Numbered from the stretch's first letter, positions 34,897 to 46,678 are shown. The stretch: DNA of 64,000 bases from Reticulitermes lucifugus (GCA_026260175.1 JAKCWW010000283.1:30187-94186), one strand, 5' to 3'. The notes: generated from the letters alone by a model not told the origin. Numbers and translations: made by a program.

Positions 34897-35509
34897 TCTT
34901 ATAACACACAGTTTCATGAAAAGGAAGTGTGATTGAGTGCCCCAAAAGCTATCCTGTATTAGGATAGTTAGCATTAGGGACACCTTGGATACCCTCTGCC
35001 CTTCCACAATTTTGACCCGTCTTAACATAAAGCCTACTTGGGAGACATGAGCAATAGCAATGAGTCCATATGATAACCAGTGACAAACTATGAAGTTGCG
35101 TACTGAATTTATCTGGGTCAAGACAGTTCTACACGTTCTTGTTATGACGATAAACCTTAGGGGTTTGTAAGAGAAGATTCACCACCTGGCGAAGAGAATA
35201 ATTTTACTATGGAAGTGGTATATAAACCAATCACAACAATATTAAAAGTATGTCAATGCCTTCCTTGTTTATGCTAATTGTGGGAAGAAGAATTGCCTTA
35301 TGGATTTGTAAGTTTGACAACAGGCCTATTTGGGGATAATATGTGTAGTCTAATAATGAGCGTGTAGGGTTACGTATAGGTGCAAGATTTAAAGTACCTG
35401 AGAGGAATTTCCCTAACTCCAAGGAACAGAGTCCTCCTTTAGAAGCTGGTAGTTCGTCAGTTAGTCAAGAAATTAAGGAAACTGAATGCTCATTATCGCA
35501 TTCACAAGA

Positions 35510-35695
35510 CCCCACCCATTTCGTAACATGTTACGTTTTTACGGCTAAGAGTTATTAGCCCCTCCCCCCAAGCCCCAAGCTGGTGGACCACCTCTTGTCG
35601 GTTGTCTACGACTGCTTGTTCAGTATATTCGTAGCTACCCTACATATCTGGGGGTTGTCTCCATCCGCAACCTGAGGACGCGACTTGACGTGGTG
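35510..35695. repeat. Unclassified repeat with CATCCGCAACCTGAGGACGC
   Basis: AGCCCCTCCCCCCAAGCCCC and AAGCTGGTGGACCACC are followed by CATCCGCAACCTGAGGACGC. The last string recurs as CATCCGCAACTTGAGGACGT at 41608-41627, so this is a dispersed repeat. Boundaries and class are unknown. Confidence 0.45.
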
Positions 35696-35733
35696 ACAGA
35701 TATGCAATTTATTTACCCTAACAAGGCGTACAT

Positions 35734-35985
35734 GCCGATTTCAGTGGCCGCGCCGTCTGAGGCGTGGGTGTGCGGCCGCTCGCTTGCTGGGACCGCGAGT
35801 TCGAAACCCGCCGGGGCATGGATATCTGTCTGTTGTGATTGTTGTTTGTTGTCAGGTAGAGGTCTCTGCGTCGGGCTGATCACTCGTCCAGAGGAATCCT
35901 ACCGAGTGTGGTGTGTCTGAGTGTTATCGTGAGGTCTTGATAATGAGAAGACCCTGGCCCACTAGAAGCTGTCGTGCCATAAAAA
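35734..35985 (+). repeat. SINE family S1, full-length copy
   Basis: Head GCCGATTTCAGTGGCCGCGC, B box GAGTTCGAAACCCGCCGGGG, body GTCGGGCTGATCACTCGTCC, tail GATAATGAGAAGACCCTGGC ending GTGCCATAAAAA. CAAGGCGTAC before (35722-35731) and CAAGGTTTAC after (35987-35996) look like a target duplication with two differences. Confidence 0.9.
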
Positions 35986-36276
35986 TCAAGGTTTACGGTA
36001 TCAAATACACTTGTCTTTATAGTAATTTAAATTCCCGTTGAAGCTTCAAAATCATTCAAATGTGGTCGTGGAGTCGGAAAAGGCTTAGTTTTAAAAAAGA
36101 GGGTAGGGAAAGAGAAAGCTCAACATCATTATGACCTTCAGTGTGGTCAACTGCAGGTTCATCTTATAAGATAAAGCTTCCCATATTTTTCTTGACTGTC
36201 TCACATATCTCTATTTCCTTTTGTTTTGAAATCTGGTAATTGGCCCTTTATTATAATCGAATGTTACAGAACGAAG

Positions 36277-36450
36277 GCTGTGACGCCGTGTAGTTTTAAA
36301 GAGTTATAAACTTTTGAGAAAACATACTGCCTCCTTTTTCAGGCGGCAGAATTTTCCTCCAAAATTTCGTAGTCAATCCATCTACAAAATTATATGACGT
36401 CACATTCCATACTACAAAAATTCTCATATACGTCGACATGATAATTTAAG
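36277..36450. mobile_element. Degenerate P2 foldback element
   Basis: CTGTGACGCCGTGTAGTTTT and CATACTGCCTCCTTTTTCAG match the P2 left arm. The central CGTTTCGG box has decayed. Confidence 0.5.
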
Positions 36451-36459
36451 ACACACGGA

Positions 36460-37540
36460 TTGAAGTTCATGGAATTGCTGAGGGCAATATTTTGATTTAT
36501 AAATTATGAAATAAACGAATCTCTGAGAAATATAGAGCCTACTGGCTCTTTTTGGCCCTTTTCGCACATCATTTGGGGAAAGATGCTCTTAGTCTCGTAA
36601 TATCTATCATTTCGCATTGAAAAGCGCTTGTCTTATCAGGGGGTTTTTCATGGAATTTTATATTGGGGATTTTTTTATCAAAATTTGTCTGCACATTCTG
36701 ATTTTTGTTAAAATCTGACGAAAATAACAGACACTTCGCACGAAGACCCACTTACTTGTATAATATCTTGTCTTGATTGGTTTTTATAAATGAGACAGAC
36801 TCTTCTCTGTAGAGTAATAACTGAGGCAGAAGAAAGAGTTCACGATCTGAAAATACGAATCGAGCGTAACCTATTGTAAACCTCAACATTTACTAAAAAA
36901 GTAAATGAAATGCCATATCTCAACCTTTATGAGATATCGATTGAAGTCGATTCTAAATTAGTTTCCAAGATATGGTGAATGCCTTTGTAAAACGTGGAAA
37001 TGCACGTTTCAAATCCTCGTGTATATAGTGTCCTTCTTTAACATTGTCATGAATTTAAAATCTAGGGAAAATAACACAGCAAACGCGCCTGACTTGTTCC
37101 GCTCGGCGGACGTTTCCTAACCGGTTATTTATCATCTTCTGTCACAGTAAACAAGTTAACAGCTGTGGCACAGGCAGCATATATGGTACGTATGTAATAA
37201 GTAGATATGCAGCTTACGTAACTTTTGTGATTGGAAAATCTGATCACAAACAAACCTTAAGGTATTTGGGCATAGATTGAAGGGCGATATTAAAATGAAT
37301 TTTAAGGAAATAAAGCGTCAAATATTGTGTGAATTTGATTAACTGCGTAAAGTGATGTAAATATTTGAACACGATAACGAACCTTAGATCCCCCTAAAAA
37401 TTACAAGGAATTTCTGATTAACAAAACATTAAACCCTGTAAAAGAAAGTTAGTCAGCTATGTAGCTAGAAGCAGAATTTTTAAGACAACTACATAAGATA
37501 GGGCAGTAATAGTCAAGCAATTTACAAAATGTAATTCTTT
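36460..37540. other. AT-rich non-coding stretch
   Basis: Nothing recognised. Confidence 0.5.
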
Positions 37541-37546
37541 AGCGGT

Positions 37547-37782
37547 GCCGATCCAAGTGGCCGTGCTGTCTAAGGTGTGGGTCTGCGGCCGTTCGCTTGC
37601 TGGAATTGTGGGTTGGAATCCCGCTGGGGGCATGGCCTCTTATGAGTGTTGTGTGTTGTCAGGTAGAGGTCTCTGCGTCGGGCTGATCACTCGTCCAGAG
37701 GAGTCCTACCTTTGTGTCTGTGATATTGAAGCTTCGAGAAGGAGGAGGCTCTGGCCCGCTAGCGGCTGTTGCCCCATGTTGG
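37547..37782 (+). repeat. SINE family S1 with internal deletion
   Basis: Head GCCGATCCAAGTGGCCGTGC, B box GGGTTGGAATCCCGCTGGGG, body GTCGGGCTGATCACTCGTCC, tail AGAAGGAGGAGGCTCTGGCC. Part of the GTGTCTGAGTGTGATC segment is lost, and the A tail is replaced by a G run at 37780-37788. Confidence 0.88.
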
Positions 37783-38809
37783 GGGGGGTGTATTTATCGG
37801 TACGGTACCCTCATGTGCATGTGTTTTTATTAATGAATATTAAGAAGCAATTACGAATTTGAGAGAAAAGCAAAGCGTATCCGAACAGGTGTGTGTGTGA
37901 TTTTGTACATGTACAATTGAATCAAATGGCGTCAGTGAGGTACTTGCTCATTAATGACTGCAGCCTCTGTCTTAGCTCTTAAAAAAGTTTGTTCGTAAAC
38001 GTCAGTAGGTCTCTCTCTTTTTTTGTGGTAGGACCCAAAACTCTCAGTAGAGTTTCCTTTACAACCTTAGCCATTCTTTTAAAGAAGTCAACGTTCCGAT
38101 CAGTTAGAAATCGCTTGTTTTGTTTGAGGTATTCTACCAACTTATTTACCTTGAATGGTTCATTTTCCAGCACTTCGTAACATCTCACACAATGCTATAT
38201 TCTTTCATTATCACTAATTATTGAAGCAAAAAAAAAGAATACTTTTCTTCCACTTTTTAAATTACATGTCTTTTGTTTATTTGTCTCGCCATATTTCCGT
38301 TACACATCAGGTAAACACGTCACGCAAATACCACAGCGATATTTAGGCATGAATGCGCTCACAAGCAGCAAGATATTGAACCGGTATGTTCAAGCAAAGT
38401 AAAAGAAGTTAGGAAATATCAGCAGAGCTTAACACTTTCGCCGCATTCGCTCTGTTATTTTGCCTAGATGTTAAGTTCGTGAATATTTAAAAAAAAACAA
38501 ACATAAACTACAAGCTTTCTTTGTATTTAACAATGGGCTTCAAATCGATGATTATCGAGACATCGTAAGCGGAAGTACTTGAGTTCGATATTGCTTAAAC
38601 TTTGACACTTGAAGTTTACAATCGATCACATATCAGCGCGTACCGCACAGAGACATAGTCTGTCCCAGTTACGATTCTCCGTAATCATTACGAGAGATCA
38701 TTTGTGGATCTGTTATACAAAATGTACAATTTATTCGCTGAGTAACTAATTAAATCCCTAGAACAGAACCATTTTACAGGCTCATAAGTTTGATAAGCAA
38801 GTCAGTAAT

Positions 38810-39025
38810 TCTCTCGTATTTTATGGAACCCGAAATTTCATTTACTGTGTTCACAAGATCCCGCCACGTGTCCCTATTCCGAGACATATCAATCCATTCC
38901 ACGCACTTCCACTCTATTTCTTTAAAATTCACTTTAATATTATCTTACAATCTAAGTCTAGTTCTTCCAAGTTGTCTGTCTCGTTCAGGCTTTTCTACCG
39001 AAACCCTGCATGCATTACACTTGAG
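38810..39025 (-). pseudogene. Non-LTR retrotransposon 3' coding end, frameshifted
   Basis: The minus strand reads EKPERDRQLGRTRLRL and stops at about 38945. A shifted frame (38944 down to 38810) continues DNIKVNFKEIEWKCVEWIDM and SRNRDTWRDLVNTVNEI. This corresponds to the RPLGRPRRRWEDNIKMDL...DRDRWRALVNAVMNL end of insect jockey/RTE-like reverse transcriptase proteins. One frameshift and lost upstream sequence make it a dead fragment. Confidence 0.75.
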
Positions 39026-39029
39026 TAAG

Positions 39030-39975
39030 TGCAGCCACATAATGTTTATGTTACAGCTTGATTGCACGTGTGATACGTGCAGAGGCTGCAGTGGTGTGTG
39101 ACGCTTCGCCTTGCAGCTCTCCCTCCTTCGGACGATAAGACACAAAGTAGGGGAAGTCACTAAGCAAAAACAGCATGTGTAAATGCATTATCGATGCTGC
39201 CTAAACTTTTTACTTTACGGGCTTTTCTTTTACCACTTAACGTTCAATTATAAACAAATTAATTTTCTGTGATATAAGTCGTGCTATTCGCGAAAAAGTC
39301 CTTCGCGGCCCCCCTTTTGGATAGCGACCTGAACGTTTAAGTTCACAGGTCTATAGCATTATATGCCTGTCTATAACCTCCCTATGTATAACACCCTTTG
39401 TGTGTGTGAGTCATACCTTGCTGTGAGTCACACCACGGTTGTGATGGTTATTCGGTTGCCGTGTGATCTGCGAGGTACGACTTGAGGCTGAGGAGAGGTG
39501 TGTATGTTGTAGCGAAATAAAGAATTTTGGTGGGCATTAGTAAATGGAGGGTAGTGCAGTCCATATCTGCGGAACCTTTTATATGGTGCGGGAAACTTGG
39601 GAAAAATTTGGTCTGCCTGCGGGCAACATGAAATTCAACGCACAGAATGAAGAATGAATAAGTATAATTACATGTATAACTTTACCTGTGTATTTTTCTA
39701 TGCATCATGTGTGCAATAAAATAAACTGAGAATAATAGGAAAGTTTATAAAAAATGCAATTAGACTAGGGTGTCTCTATTTTTAGCAAATTTTTAGAAAA
39801 TAAATTAGCAATATAATGTATGATTCGATAAACAAACAGCTCATAAATTTTCAAAATCCCTTCGACTTGCTCTTTTGCCTTACCTGGAAAAAGAGCTAAA
39901 AGAGGTTTTCTCATTTAAATTTCTCCGCGAGCAACATAACATTGTGTCGCGGGCAAAATGTTTTCCACTAGCTAC
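39030..39975. other. Non-coding stretch, nothing recognised
   Basis: Mixed composition. GTGAGTCATACC and GTGAGTCACACC near 39406-39435 are a short direct repeat. Confidence 0.45.
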
Positions 39976-39980
39976 GGGTT

Positions 39981-40257
39981 GGGCGTGCGTGGCGTAGTCG
40001 GTATAGCGACTCGATACTCTCTGGTCGGTTCGAGGTTCTAACTAGGGTGGAGGCGACATTTACCGGACCTATCCATACCAGTCCCGAGGCCCACCCGGCC
40101 TCCTGTGTAATGAGTACAGAGTCTCTTTTCCGGGGGTAAAGCGGCCAGAACTTGGTGCTGACTACCCGCTTCTAGGGTCGGGGTCAGTATAGGTGGAACT
40201 ATACCTCTACCTCCCCTCAGTGCCTGTTTGGCATGTAATGGGACAGCCTACTTTTCA
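39981..40257 (+). repeat. SINE family S3, full-length-like copy
   Basis: A-box region GGCGTAGTCGGTATAGCGAC. The B-box region GGTTCGAGGTTCTAACTAGG is weakened. Body: CCCACCCGGCCTCCTGTGTA and TTTCCGGGGGTAAAGCGGCC. 3' part: GCATGTAATGGGACAGCC. The tRNA-like head with an unrelated body is typical of a tRNA SINE. Confidence 0.8.
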
Positions 40258-40889
40258 TTAGTAGAAATAGAAATTTAGGATGCATTGTATTCAGGGATGT
40301 CACTTGAATCAGACTCATCAAACCCTTGGGATTTATATGACGTGTATCTCCTAAGTGGTACAGCATTGAAGTTGGTGTGAGCGGTGACTCTAGTGACAGT
40401 GAAGACTTTTGGAACGATTGAAAAAGGAAATTAACGTCAATAAAACTGTAAAAATCACAGCGTAAGCCAAAAGATAAAATTTAAAGCTATGGCAAAATGT
40501 CAGGATGTGCAGGTATTGGTTTGCTTAGAGAAGACGAAAAGAGACAGAGTAGAGATTTCAGAACTGTTTCAGTATGTTTAAGAAAGACGTGGGAAATAGC
40601 AGTGAACTGTATGAACTGAGTATTCTTCACTGCGGCACTGTCTACCTTTATGAAGACCCAGAGCAGAATTTCTACATCACGTTACGGACGCAATGAAAAA
40701 GTAAATTATAAACCATTCCGTTACTCTTCACCCGTTTTTTTTAGCTTTGAGAGAAGTAGGCCTATAATTCTTTTTCTATTCCCATCGCCTATGTGAGAAT
40801 ATTATGCGCTGGTAGTTTACATTCGAACAGTTATAAAGTTTCATGACGACAGTATCGTATGTTACACACAACAAAATCTCTCTCCTCTG

Positions 40890-41290
40890 TGAAGAGAGAG
40901 AGTGTGGGGGCAGCACCAGTTCGGTTTCGAACCTGTTCAAACATCCCTCCGGCAAGTCGGATCGGATCGGATCGGTTTTATTTCGGCTGAATCCTCAATC
41001 GGCCTGTGGAATTCCTGACGTCGAGGCCCATGCGGGCTCATGACCAGATGAGGGCGTACAGCAGCGCCGACATTTGCTGCTTCGTCTTGTTGCCTGTTAT
41101 CAATGAAGACGAGGGGTCTGCCTGGTGGAGACAGTGCTAAATGCCGCTGCACATCCAGTGGAGTCAATCCTCCTCGTTGTCACGACAACGCGATACACGG
41201 CTTTCATTATGATATCGATATTTTGCACGGAAAATGTGATTATTATGTTTTTCACCGTCCTCCAAAAAAAAACAGGATCCTAGTTGCATA
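40890..41290. other. Higher-GC island, unassigned
   Basis: GC rises over about 350 bases. It starts with three tandem GGATC units (GGATCGGATCGGATCGG, 40960-40976). Both strands carry frames of 70-76 codons (for example, minus strand MTPLDVQRHLALSPPGRPLV). I recognise no family. A degraded transposon is as likely as an exon; no good paired splice sites were identified. Confidence 0.3.
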
Positions 41291-41574
41291 TACTCGTATA
41301 GACGTAGTTAGTTAATAGGTTGTCAGTTATTGAAGGGTTTTCTAAAGGTCCCACTTCAAGACAGAAATCCCTCGATTCAGGGAAATTGTCTTCTGCTCAT
41401 GATATCAGGCATCGCACGATGTCCTACAATTAGTATTATGTCAGTATCCTGGATCCCTGCAAACGTTGCTGGCCAAAGAACCTTGTTAGAATATTTATAT
41501 CTCACGTCCGAACTACCCCAAAGAGCAGAACCGTCCATTATCAGCTTTTCGGAACCGCTAATTTAATATAAGTT

Positions 41575-41635
41575 TATATTTAATTACCCTCATCCAGCCA
41601 CCTTCATCCGCAACTTGAGGACGTGTTATGGTGCG
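41575..41635. repeat. Fragment of the repeat seen at 35510
   Basis: CATCCGCAACTTGAGGACGT matches 35665-35685 with few differences. Confidence 0.4.
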
Positions 41636-41724
41636 AATTTACTTCCTGTTTGATACGGACATGACATTTTTTCTCTGACACTTAAGAAAACGTAACTTGA
41701 AGGCGAAGAGTCAAGTATTCGGGG

Positions 41725-41880
41725 ATGTGACGCTATGTCGTTGCATTAGTTGTTGCCGGCATTTTAAAGTATCATACTGCCTTCACATTTAGTGCCAAGC
41801 AGTCCCAGCAAACGACATAGCATAACTTTCCAGAAGACTTGGCACTTCTGGAACACAGCTGTGATAACCTTACACCTTAC
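41725..41880. mobile_element. Degenerate P2 foldback element
   Basis: GATGTGACGCTATGTCG and ATACTGCCTTCACATTTAG correspond to the P2 left arm; AGAAGACTTGGCACTTCTGG is near the far side. Strongly eroded. Confidence 0.4.
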
Positions 41881-42019
41881 CGTAATTTGAGGAAACTTGA
41901 CCATAAAGGACATATTAGGCTTTATTGTTAACTACAATATTGTTTGAGCAGTTAAATTATTGGGGATGTAATGAGTAGGACACATAGCACGAATTTGGAG
42001 TTGAAAAGTGTGTACAAAA

Positions 42020-42245
42020 GTTTGGCTGAAAGACCTTTAACACCTTGGCACTCTTTGGTCACAAATGCATAGATGGAGTTTATTTTTAACCGCTTACAGC
42101 CCAATGTACTACCAACTTTAACGTTCTGCCCACACAGTGTGTTAGTGTTTTTTACGAATCTTTGAAGAACAGCGATTATGTCCCTCCACATATTTGATTT
42201 TTGTGACCGAGACGGATTCTTTAGATTTACGATAAATCCAATCAA
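42020..42245 (-). mobile_element. piggyBac-type MITE relative
   Basis: AACGTTCTGCCCACACAGTG followed by TGTTAGTGTTTTTTACGAATC and AACAGCGATTATG aligns with ACATTCTGCCCACACTGTAT...AACAGCGACTTCA in the copy at 50625-50841. Ends are unclear. Confidence 0.5.
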
Positions 42246-42249
42246 AACA

Positions 42250-44265
42250 ATAAATGTATTCTACTATTTTAAACTACATTTTTCAGCCTAAATGGTCACC
42301 ATGAGTCTGAAAACAAGAGTAAAAAAATATATCTACATTTTATATGGAATTGAGAACTCAAAACCTCGCAATCTCTATTGTTTTGTTGGTTTATATGACA
42401 TGGGAAGACCATCCTTGGGAATATAATTTGTATAACTGTGTTCATAGCTGTAAAAAGACTGGATTAAGAATATGTCATTATAAAATAAATTATAATGATA
42501 GAATGTAAAACCAGTAGAAGTGTAAGTAATTCTTCAGAAGACGGTTTGTGTAATTTTATAATGATCTGGCGAATTGAATGTGAAAGTTTCTCGGAAGATA
42601 TGGCGTTTAAGTGAAACATTCTTGTTTTGACATTCTACATGACGTGTTTTGCAGATTTCAAATATTTCCACAGCTTTTCACTATTATTTTTAAAGTGATT
42701 CCTTTGCACTATTTATTCAGTTGGTTCTTGTATACCTACAGAATTGTTATTATTAGGTACACTTGTACGACATGTTGTAGAGAGTATGGCACGTCTTAGC
42801 TTGTCGGTATCTGAAAGCCTGTTTACTGTGCGGTTCGGACAGAATTTGTGTATGCAAGTGGTGTTTATGTTAGTCTTTAAGAGTTTAAAACGTATCTTAG
42901 ACACAGTTTAAGGGTGTTCTTTGTGAACACGGCAATGAACCCTCTATTTCTACAAAAGTAGAACTTTTTTTATTGGCTAGCTTAATGACTGTACCCTTTT
43001 AAAAAACATTATGCCCTGTAGTACCATATTTCTTAAGAACAAGAGAAATGCCGAGTTTCAGCAACAAGTAACTTATTTTTCTAGCGACACATATCCAGAC
43101 ATTTATGCATATTATAGGGTCTTGTAAATGCCTAGCGGAAAAACTGGGCCAGTTATTTATTCCCGATCGGCAGACACACAAAACACCGACAGCTACACTA
43201 GTTTTACAGGAGGGTCTGTATCGTTGTAATTAAAAGCTTGTATGAATCGCGAGTTTGCAAGAAGGGAGTAAGGGGCTACAGTGTTTGTGACCTTGCAGCT
43301 GTGTACTCAAAAGAACTTTTAATAAAACACATGAACCTTGAAAAACATGAAAAGTTTAAAATATTCTGTGTATTAAAAGTGTTTTATGTATACAAATATA
43401 TACTATTGCAATGTTGACAAGAGTTTATCCCAAATACAGTCAATGTTGTTTTTTGGTAGCTCACCAAACAGCTTTGTACATGTCGTAAATTCAAGAGAGG
43501 AGAGTCCTTAGATGGGAATATAATAATAATTCAATTCAATTCAATTCAATAATAATAATAATATTCTAATAATAATAATAGTGTAATTTATGTTTCTCAT
43601 AGCTGAGTATTTATTTATTTATTTGTCGACATATTTGTATATTATTTATTTCGGCAGCGTGTCAGAAATAGCAGAAAACATTCAAATCCAGCAGTTCTGT
43701 CTTTAACTTATCTACATGTGTTTTGAAATTAAACACCGCCTCGATTTACCTGTTATCTCAACTTTGTCTTCTGAAGCTAAAAGCCCAATACAATCAAAAC
43801 CTCAGTAGCTTTTACATATTTTCCTTGCTACTGTTTTTGTCTTGCTGTAATTTAAAATGACGTTGCCTACGGCGACGAAACGACGCACGAAACTCGAGTG
43901 GCAGACAACAACGATATAACAAGGCGGTCTTTCCCTTAACATGCAAGAATAAACCCTTTAAACCTTAGCGGTTATTATATGTGCCACCAGATTGTCTACA
44001 TTTTTTCTCCAAAAGTGTCATTATGTATTTCGTTACGGTCTCCCAATAAACAACTAATATTTCTTTAAACAGCATTAAACGGTCTTCCTTGTAATGGAGA
44101 TAAAGTGTTTTCTTTAATGTGGAAACTGAATTTTTAAATACTATTTGGACGAGTTTAAGGCTTTAAGGCCTTAAAAGTATCGGATACTGGAGGTGTAGAT
44201 TTTGGTGTTTCTTGATGTCGCATCAGCGATTCTCCAGTAACTACAGATGTGAGGACTCATTGCAA
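42250..44265. other. AT-rich non-coding stretch with simple repeats
   Basis: Contains a short pentanucleotide and trinucleotide cluster at 43531-43580; otherwise nothing is recognised. Confidence 0.5.
43525..43580. repeat. Compound simple repeat: TAA, AATTC, then TAA again
   Basis: Four AATTC-type units (TTCAATTCAATTCAATTCAA) lie between two (AAT)n runs. Confidence 0.85.
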
Positions 44266-44271
44266 AAGATT

Positions 44272-44610
44272 GTTGTCTTTGGGGGTTTTACACCGTGTAG
44301 TGTGCCTTGTTTGTTCTGATGTTTCGGAGGAAATTACTGTCTTCATTTGCAGGGTGACTGAAGTTTTTCAAATGGATACTGAAGTAAAGGATTGGGAAAA
44401 AATATGACGGTTATGTGTAGGAAATGTTTAGGGAATTTGTCCAGTCACAGGTTATGAAGTCGAAGGAAATACGCTAATAATGCAGGAAGGTTTGAGGGAG
44501 TTTGGCCAATCACAGCGCATGGAGTTACCCTGAAGAAGGAGGTAGTACATTTCTCCGAAATATCGGAACAAACGAAGCACAGTACACAATGTAAAAACCC
44601 TAAAGACAAC
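44272..44610. mobile_element. Foldback element, family P2, complete
   Basis: Left end GTTGTCTTTGGGGGTTTTAC and right end GTAAAAACCCTAAAGACAAC are inverted copies. Inside, GTTCTGATGTTTCGGAGG...TTCATTTGCAGGGTGA (left, module on minus) faces ACCCTGAAGAAGGAGG...TTCTCCGAAATATCGG (right, module on plus). Length about 339 bp. This is the best-preserved P2 copy here and defines the family ends. Confidence 0.85.
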
Positions 44611-44997
44611 CATCGCTTGTAAAACATCTGCTGTCAAAAAATATGAACCTAGGACACTATTGCTGGCAAATATTTTAGTATGATTATGCATTGTAGGCAG
44701 TAGTCAAAAGTAGGCAGGTATGGTTTATTGTAGAACATACATCAGCAGTCACATGGGGAAACTGTGGGTAATCACGACAAACTCTAAGCAGATTTGCCGG
44801 CATCACGGCTGGGACTTGTACCTCACACATCCCTAGTGCAAATTGTCTGGGTTAACGCTGCGCTAACCTGTTCATTTATTAATTTAATCGGTATAATAAT
44901 ACACGGAGAAGAATATAAATTATGAAGCTTCTTTTTATGCAATTTTCAATACGTTTCCTCCTTTTTATGGTACTCTAAAACTTCATTGCCTCGAAAA

Positions 44998-45045
44998 ATG
45001 AGGCGGCCTAGGCCCCCAAGGGGCTTTCGAGCCATTAAAAAAAAA
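44998..45045 (+). repeat. SINE S1 3' end (5'-truncated) with A tail
   Basis: ATGAGGCGGCCTAGGCCCCC followed by AAGGGGCTTTCGAGCCATT and nine A is the S1 tail, close to that of the copy at 34614. The whole 5' part is missing, as in premature stop of reverse transcription. Confidence 0.8.
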
Positions 45046-45213
45046 GCTTTATTACTCTTCTCTCATGAAATCGAAATTCTGAGACAGCCGAAATTATCGC
45101 CCACCCCCACCCCATCTTCATACCATACTAGTTTTTCAATGTCCACTTTAATATCATCACTCCATCTACGGCTACCTATCCCCTTCAAATCATGTCACCA
45201 AAAACGTGCATGT

Positions 45214-45624
45214 TCATGAGATTGTATGGAAATATACAGCTTGAAGCACCATATTTAAAACCAAACTGAGGCTTTCCTCAGTCTGTCTTACGACAGGTCC
45301 GTAGCCTCTTCCAAAGCGAGTTCTCCATAGAGTGCAATCTAGTGCTCCCTCTTTCAATTTCTCATATCCTCTCTTTTCCTTAAGCTCATCCAGTAGATGC
45401 TTACGTCTTCTTCCTCTTCTTACCGTCACTTCTATCCTTCCTTTTATCTTTCCTTCAATCACATGTTTTAGAAGGCAGTTTCTACGCAAGATGTGACTAA
45501 TCCAGTTGGCCTTCCTTCTTTTCATTGTATGTAGGATATTCTTCCCCACCTTAACTCTATGTAATACTTCATTTCTCACACGATCGGTCCAACTGATCTT
45601 CTCCATCCACCTCCAGAACCACAT
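45214..45624 (-). pseudogene. Non-LTR retrotransposon C-terminal coding fragment (136 codons open)
   Basis: This is the longest conserved frame in the window. It includes ISWTDRVRNEVLHRVK, then KRRKANWISHILRRNCLLKH, VIEGKIKGRIEVTVRRGRRR and LWRTRFGRGYGPVVRQTEE. It matches, from memory, the post-RT C-terminal region of a non-LTR retrotransposon protein that is very abundant in cockroach and termite genomes (usual form SWTDRVRNEEVL...LRRNCLLKHVIEGK). Reverse transcriptase and endonuclease domains are absent upstream, so this is a 5'-truncated copy. The absence of stops over 408 bases suggests it is younger than the other retrotransposon ends here. Confidence 0.8.
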
Positions 45625-45974
45625 TTCAGAACATTCCAGGTAAATTGTATAAATATTAATACAAACTTTATATCTTTATGTAACGTAGGCCTATACCCTC
45701 TTATTTTACCAAATGTCGCATCCTGTTCTATTTATTTAAAACTCCATTTGTTTTCAGGAGACTTTAAACCGTTTTATAATCCGCATTTAACACCGAAACA
45801 CAGTGACTTCAAAGTGGCTGTTAAAGAGTCTTTAGCGTAGGATGCGTGACATTTAAACTCACGTAGAGAAAACTTTTCTTTTGGGCAAGGAAATATAAAA
45901 GGTGTTAAGTGATAAAGAAATTGGACTTCTAAGGTTTCTGAATACAGTGCGTAATCAAGGTTACAGTCTTCTGT

Positions 45975-46075
45975 GTTGTGACGGCGTATGGTTAGTCCTT
46001 GTCTAGCAACGTTCTTGAGAAACATGCTGCTTCCATCTTCAGGTTATCAGTTTCTTTTATCCGGAAGATTGAGGC
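45975..46075. mobile_element. Degenerate P2 foldback arm
   Basis: GTTGTGACGGCGTATGGTTA, GCAACGTTCTTGAGAAAC and CTGCTTCCATCTTCAGG retain P2 order. Only one arm. Confidence 0.5.
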
Positions 46076-46266
46076 GCCATGTTCTTCTGTAACTTACACG
46101 TGTACATATCAGCCACAAGATGTCACATCACAAAAGTTCGCATTTGTCATATAAATGTCTAATAAATTAAGTATTTACTGTGGTTTCTTATTTTGAGGGA
46201 GGAATGTAAATTGTAGGTATTCGAATGCAGGGTTAGTAATAAAATATTTGAAAGTACTAACAATTA

Positions 46267-46302
46267 AGCTCCGATTAGTGGCCGCTTGGTCTAAGGCGTG
46301 TG
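46267..46302 (+). repeat. SINE S1 5' part, split by a mariner remnant
   Basis: CTCCGATTAGTGGCCGCTTG and GTCTAAGGCGTGTG are the S1 A-box region. The element stops abruptly and resumes at 46679. Confidence 0.75.
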
Positions 46303-46678
46303 CTGTGAGGGTTGTTCAAGAAACAAGTGTTGAATGCGTATGTTTTGGGTTCTTTATTTTCAGCTCTAACAAAAACAGCTATCTCACTGCTTTTCTACAT
46401 ATTTCCCGCCACAACTGAGTGATTTATCTTGTAGTAAGTCCAGATTATCTAATTCATGAATATAGAATTCCTTATTTTGTGTTATCAGACATCGCGTCGC
46501 AACTGTTTCCACCTCGCAATCATCTTTAAATTTGTTGCCGACAATTTTACTTCAGCGTCGTGAACAGATGACAATCGCTCGGCGACGAATTCCCCTGATG
46601 TAATCACAATCGGTGCCGGTTCTTTAATTACGAAATTATATGCCATTTAAACTTATTTTATCACTGACCTGAAATATT
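46303..46678 (-). mobile_element. mariner-type DNA transposon remnant inserted in SINE S1
   Basis: About 376 bases separate the two halves of one S1 SINE. The left end TGAGGGTTGTTCAAGAAACA has the look of a mariner terminal repeat. A transposase C-terminus is encoded on the minus strand at 46384-46542. The 5' portion of the transposon is missing, so it is a 3' fragment; the far terminal repeat and TA duplications are not clear. Confidence 0.65.
46384..46542 (-). pseudogene. mariner transposase C-terminus, broken
   Basis: Fifty-two codons plus stop read VGNKFKDDCEVETVATRCLI, then TQNKEFYIHELDNLDLLQDK and SLSCGGKYVEKQ. The pattern VxxWLxxQxxxFYxxGIxxLxxRxxKCLxxGGDYVEK is the usual C-terminus of Tc1-mariner family mariner transposases. 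Here Asp of GGDYVEK is Lys and several other conserved positions have drifted. The catalytic DD34D region would lie further upstream (higher coordinates), but that sequence has a stop in frame and no recognisable motif. It is an inactive relic. Confidence 0.75.

Noticed and set aside
34553-34945. Several frames spanning the N run
   Set aside because: They are open only because N are read as unknown residues; the region is SINE S1.
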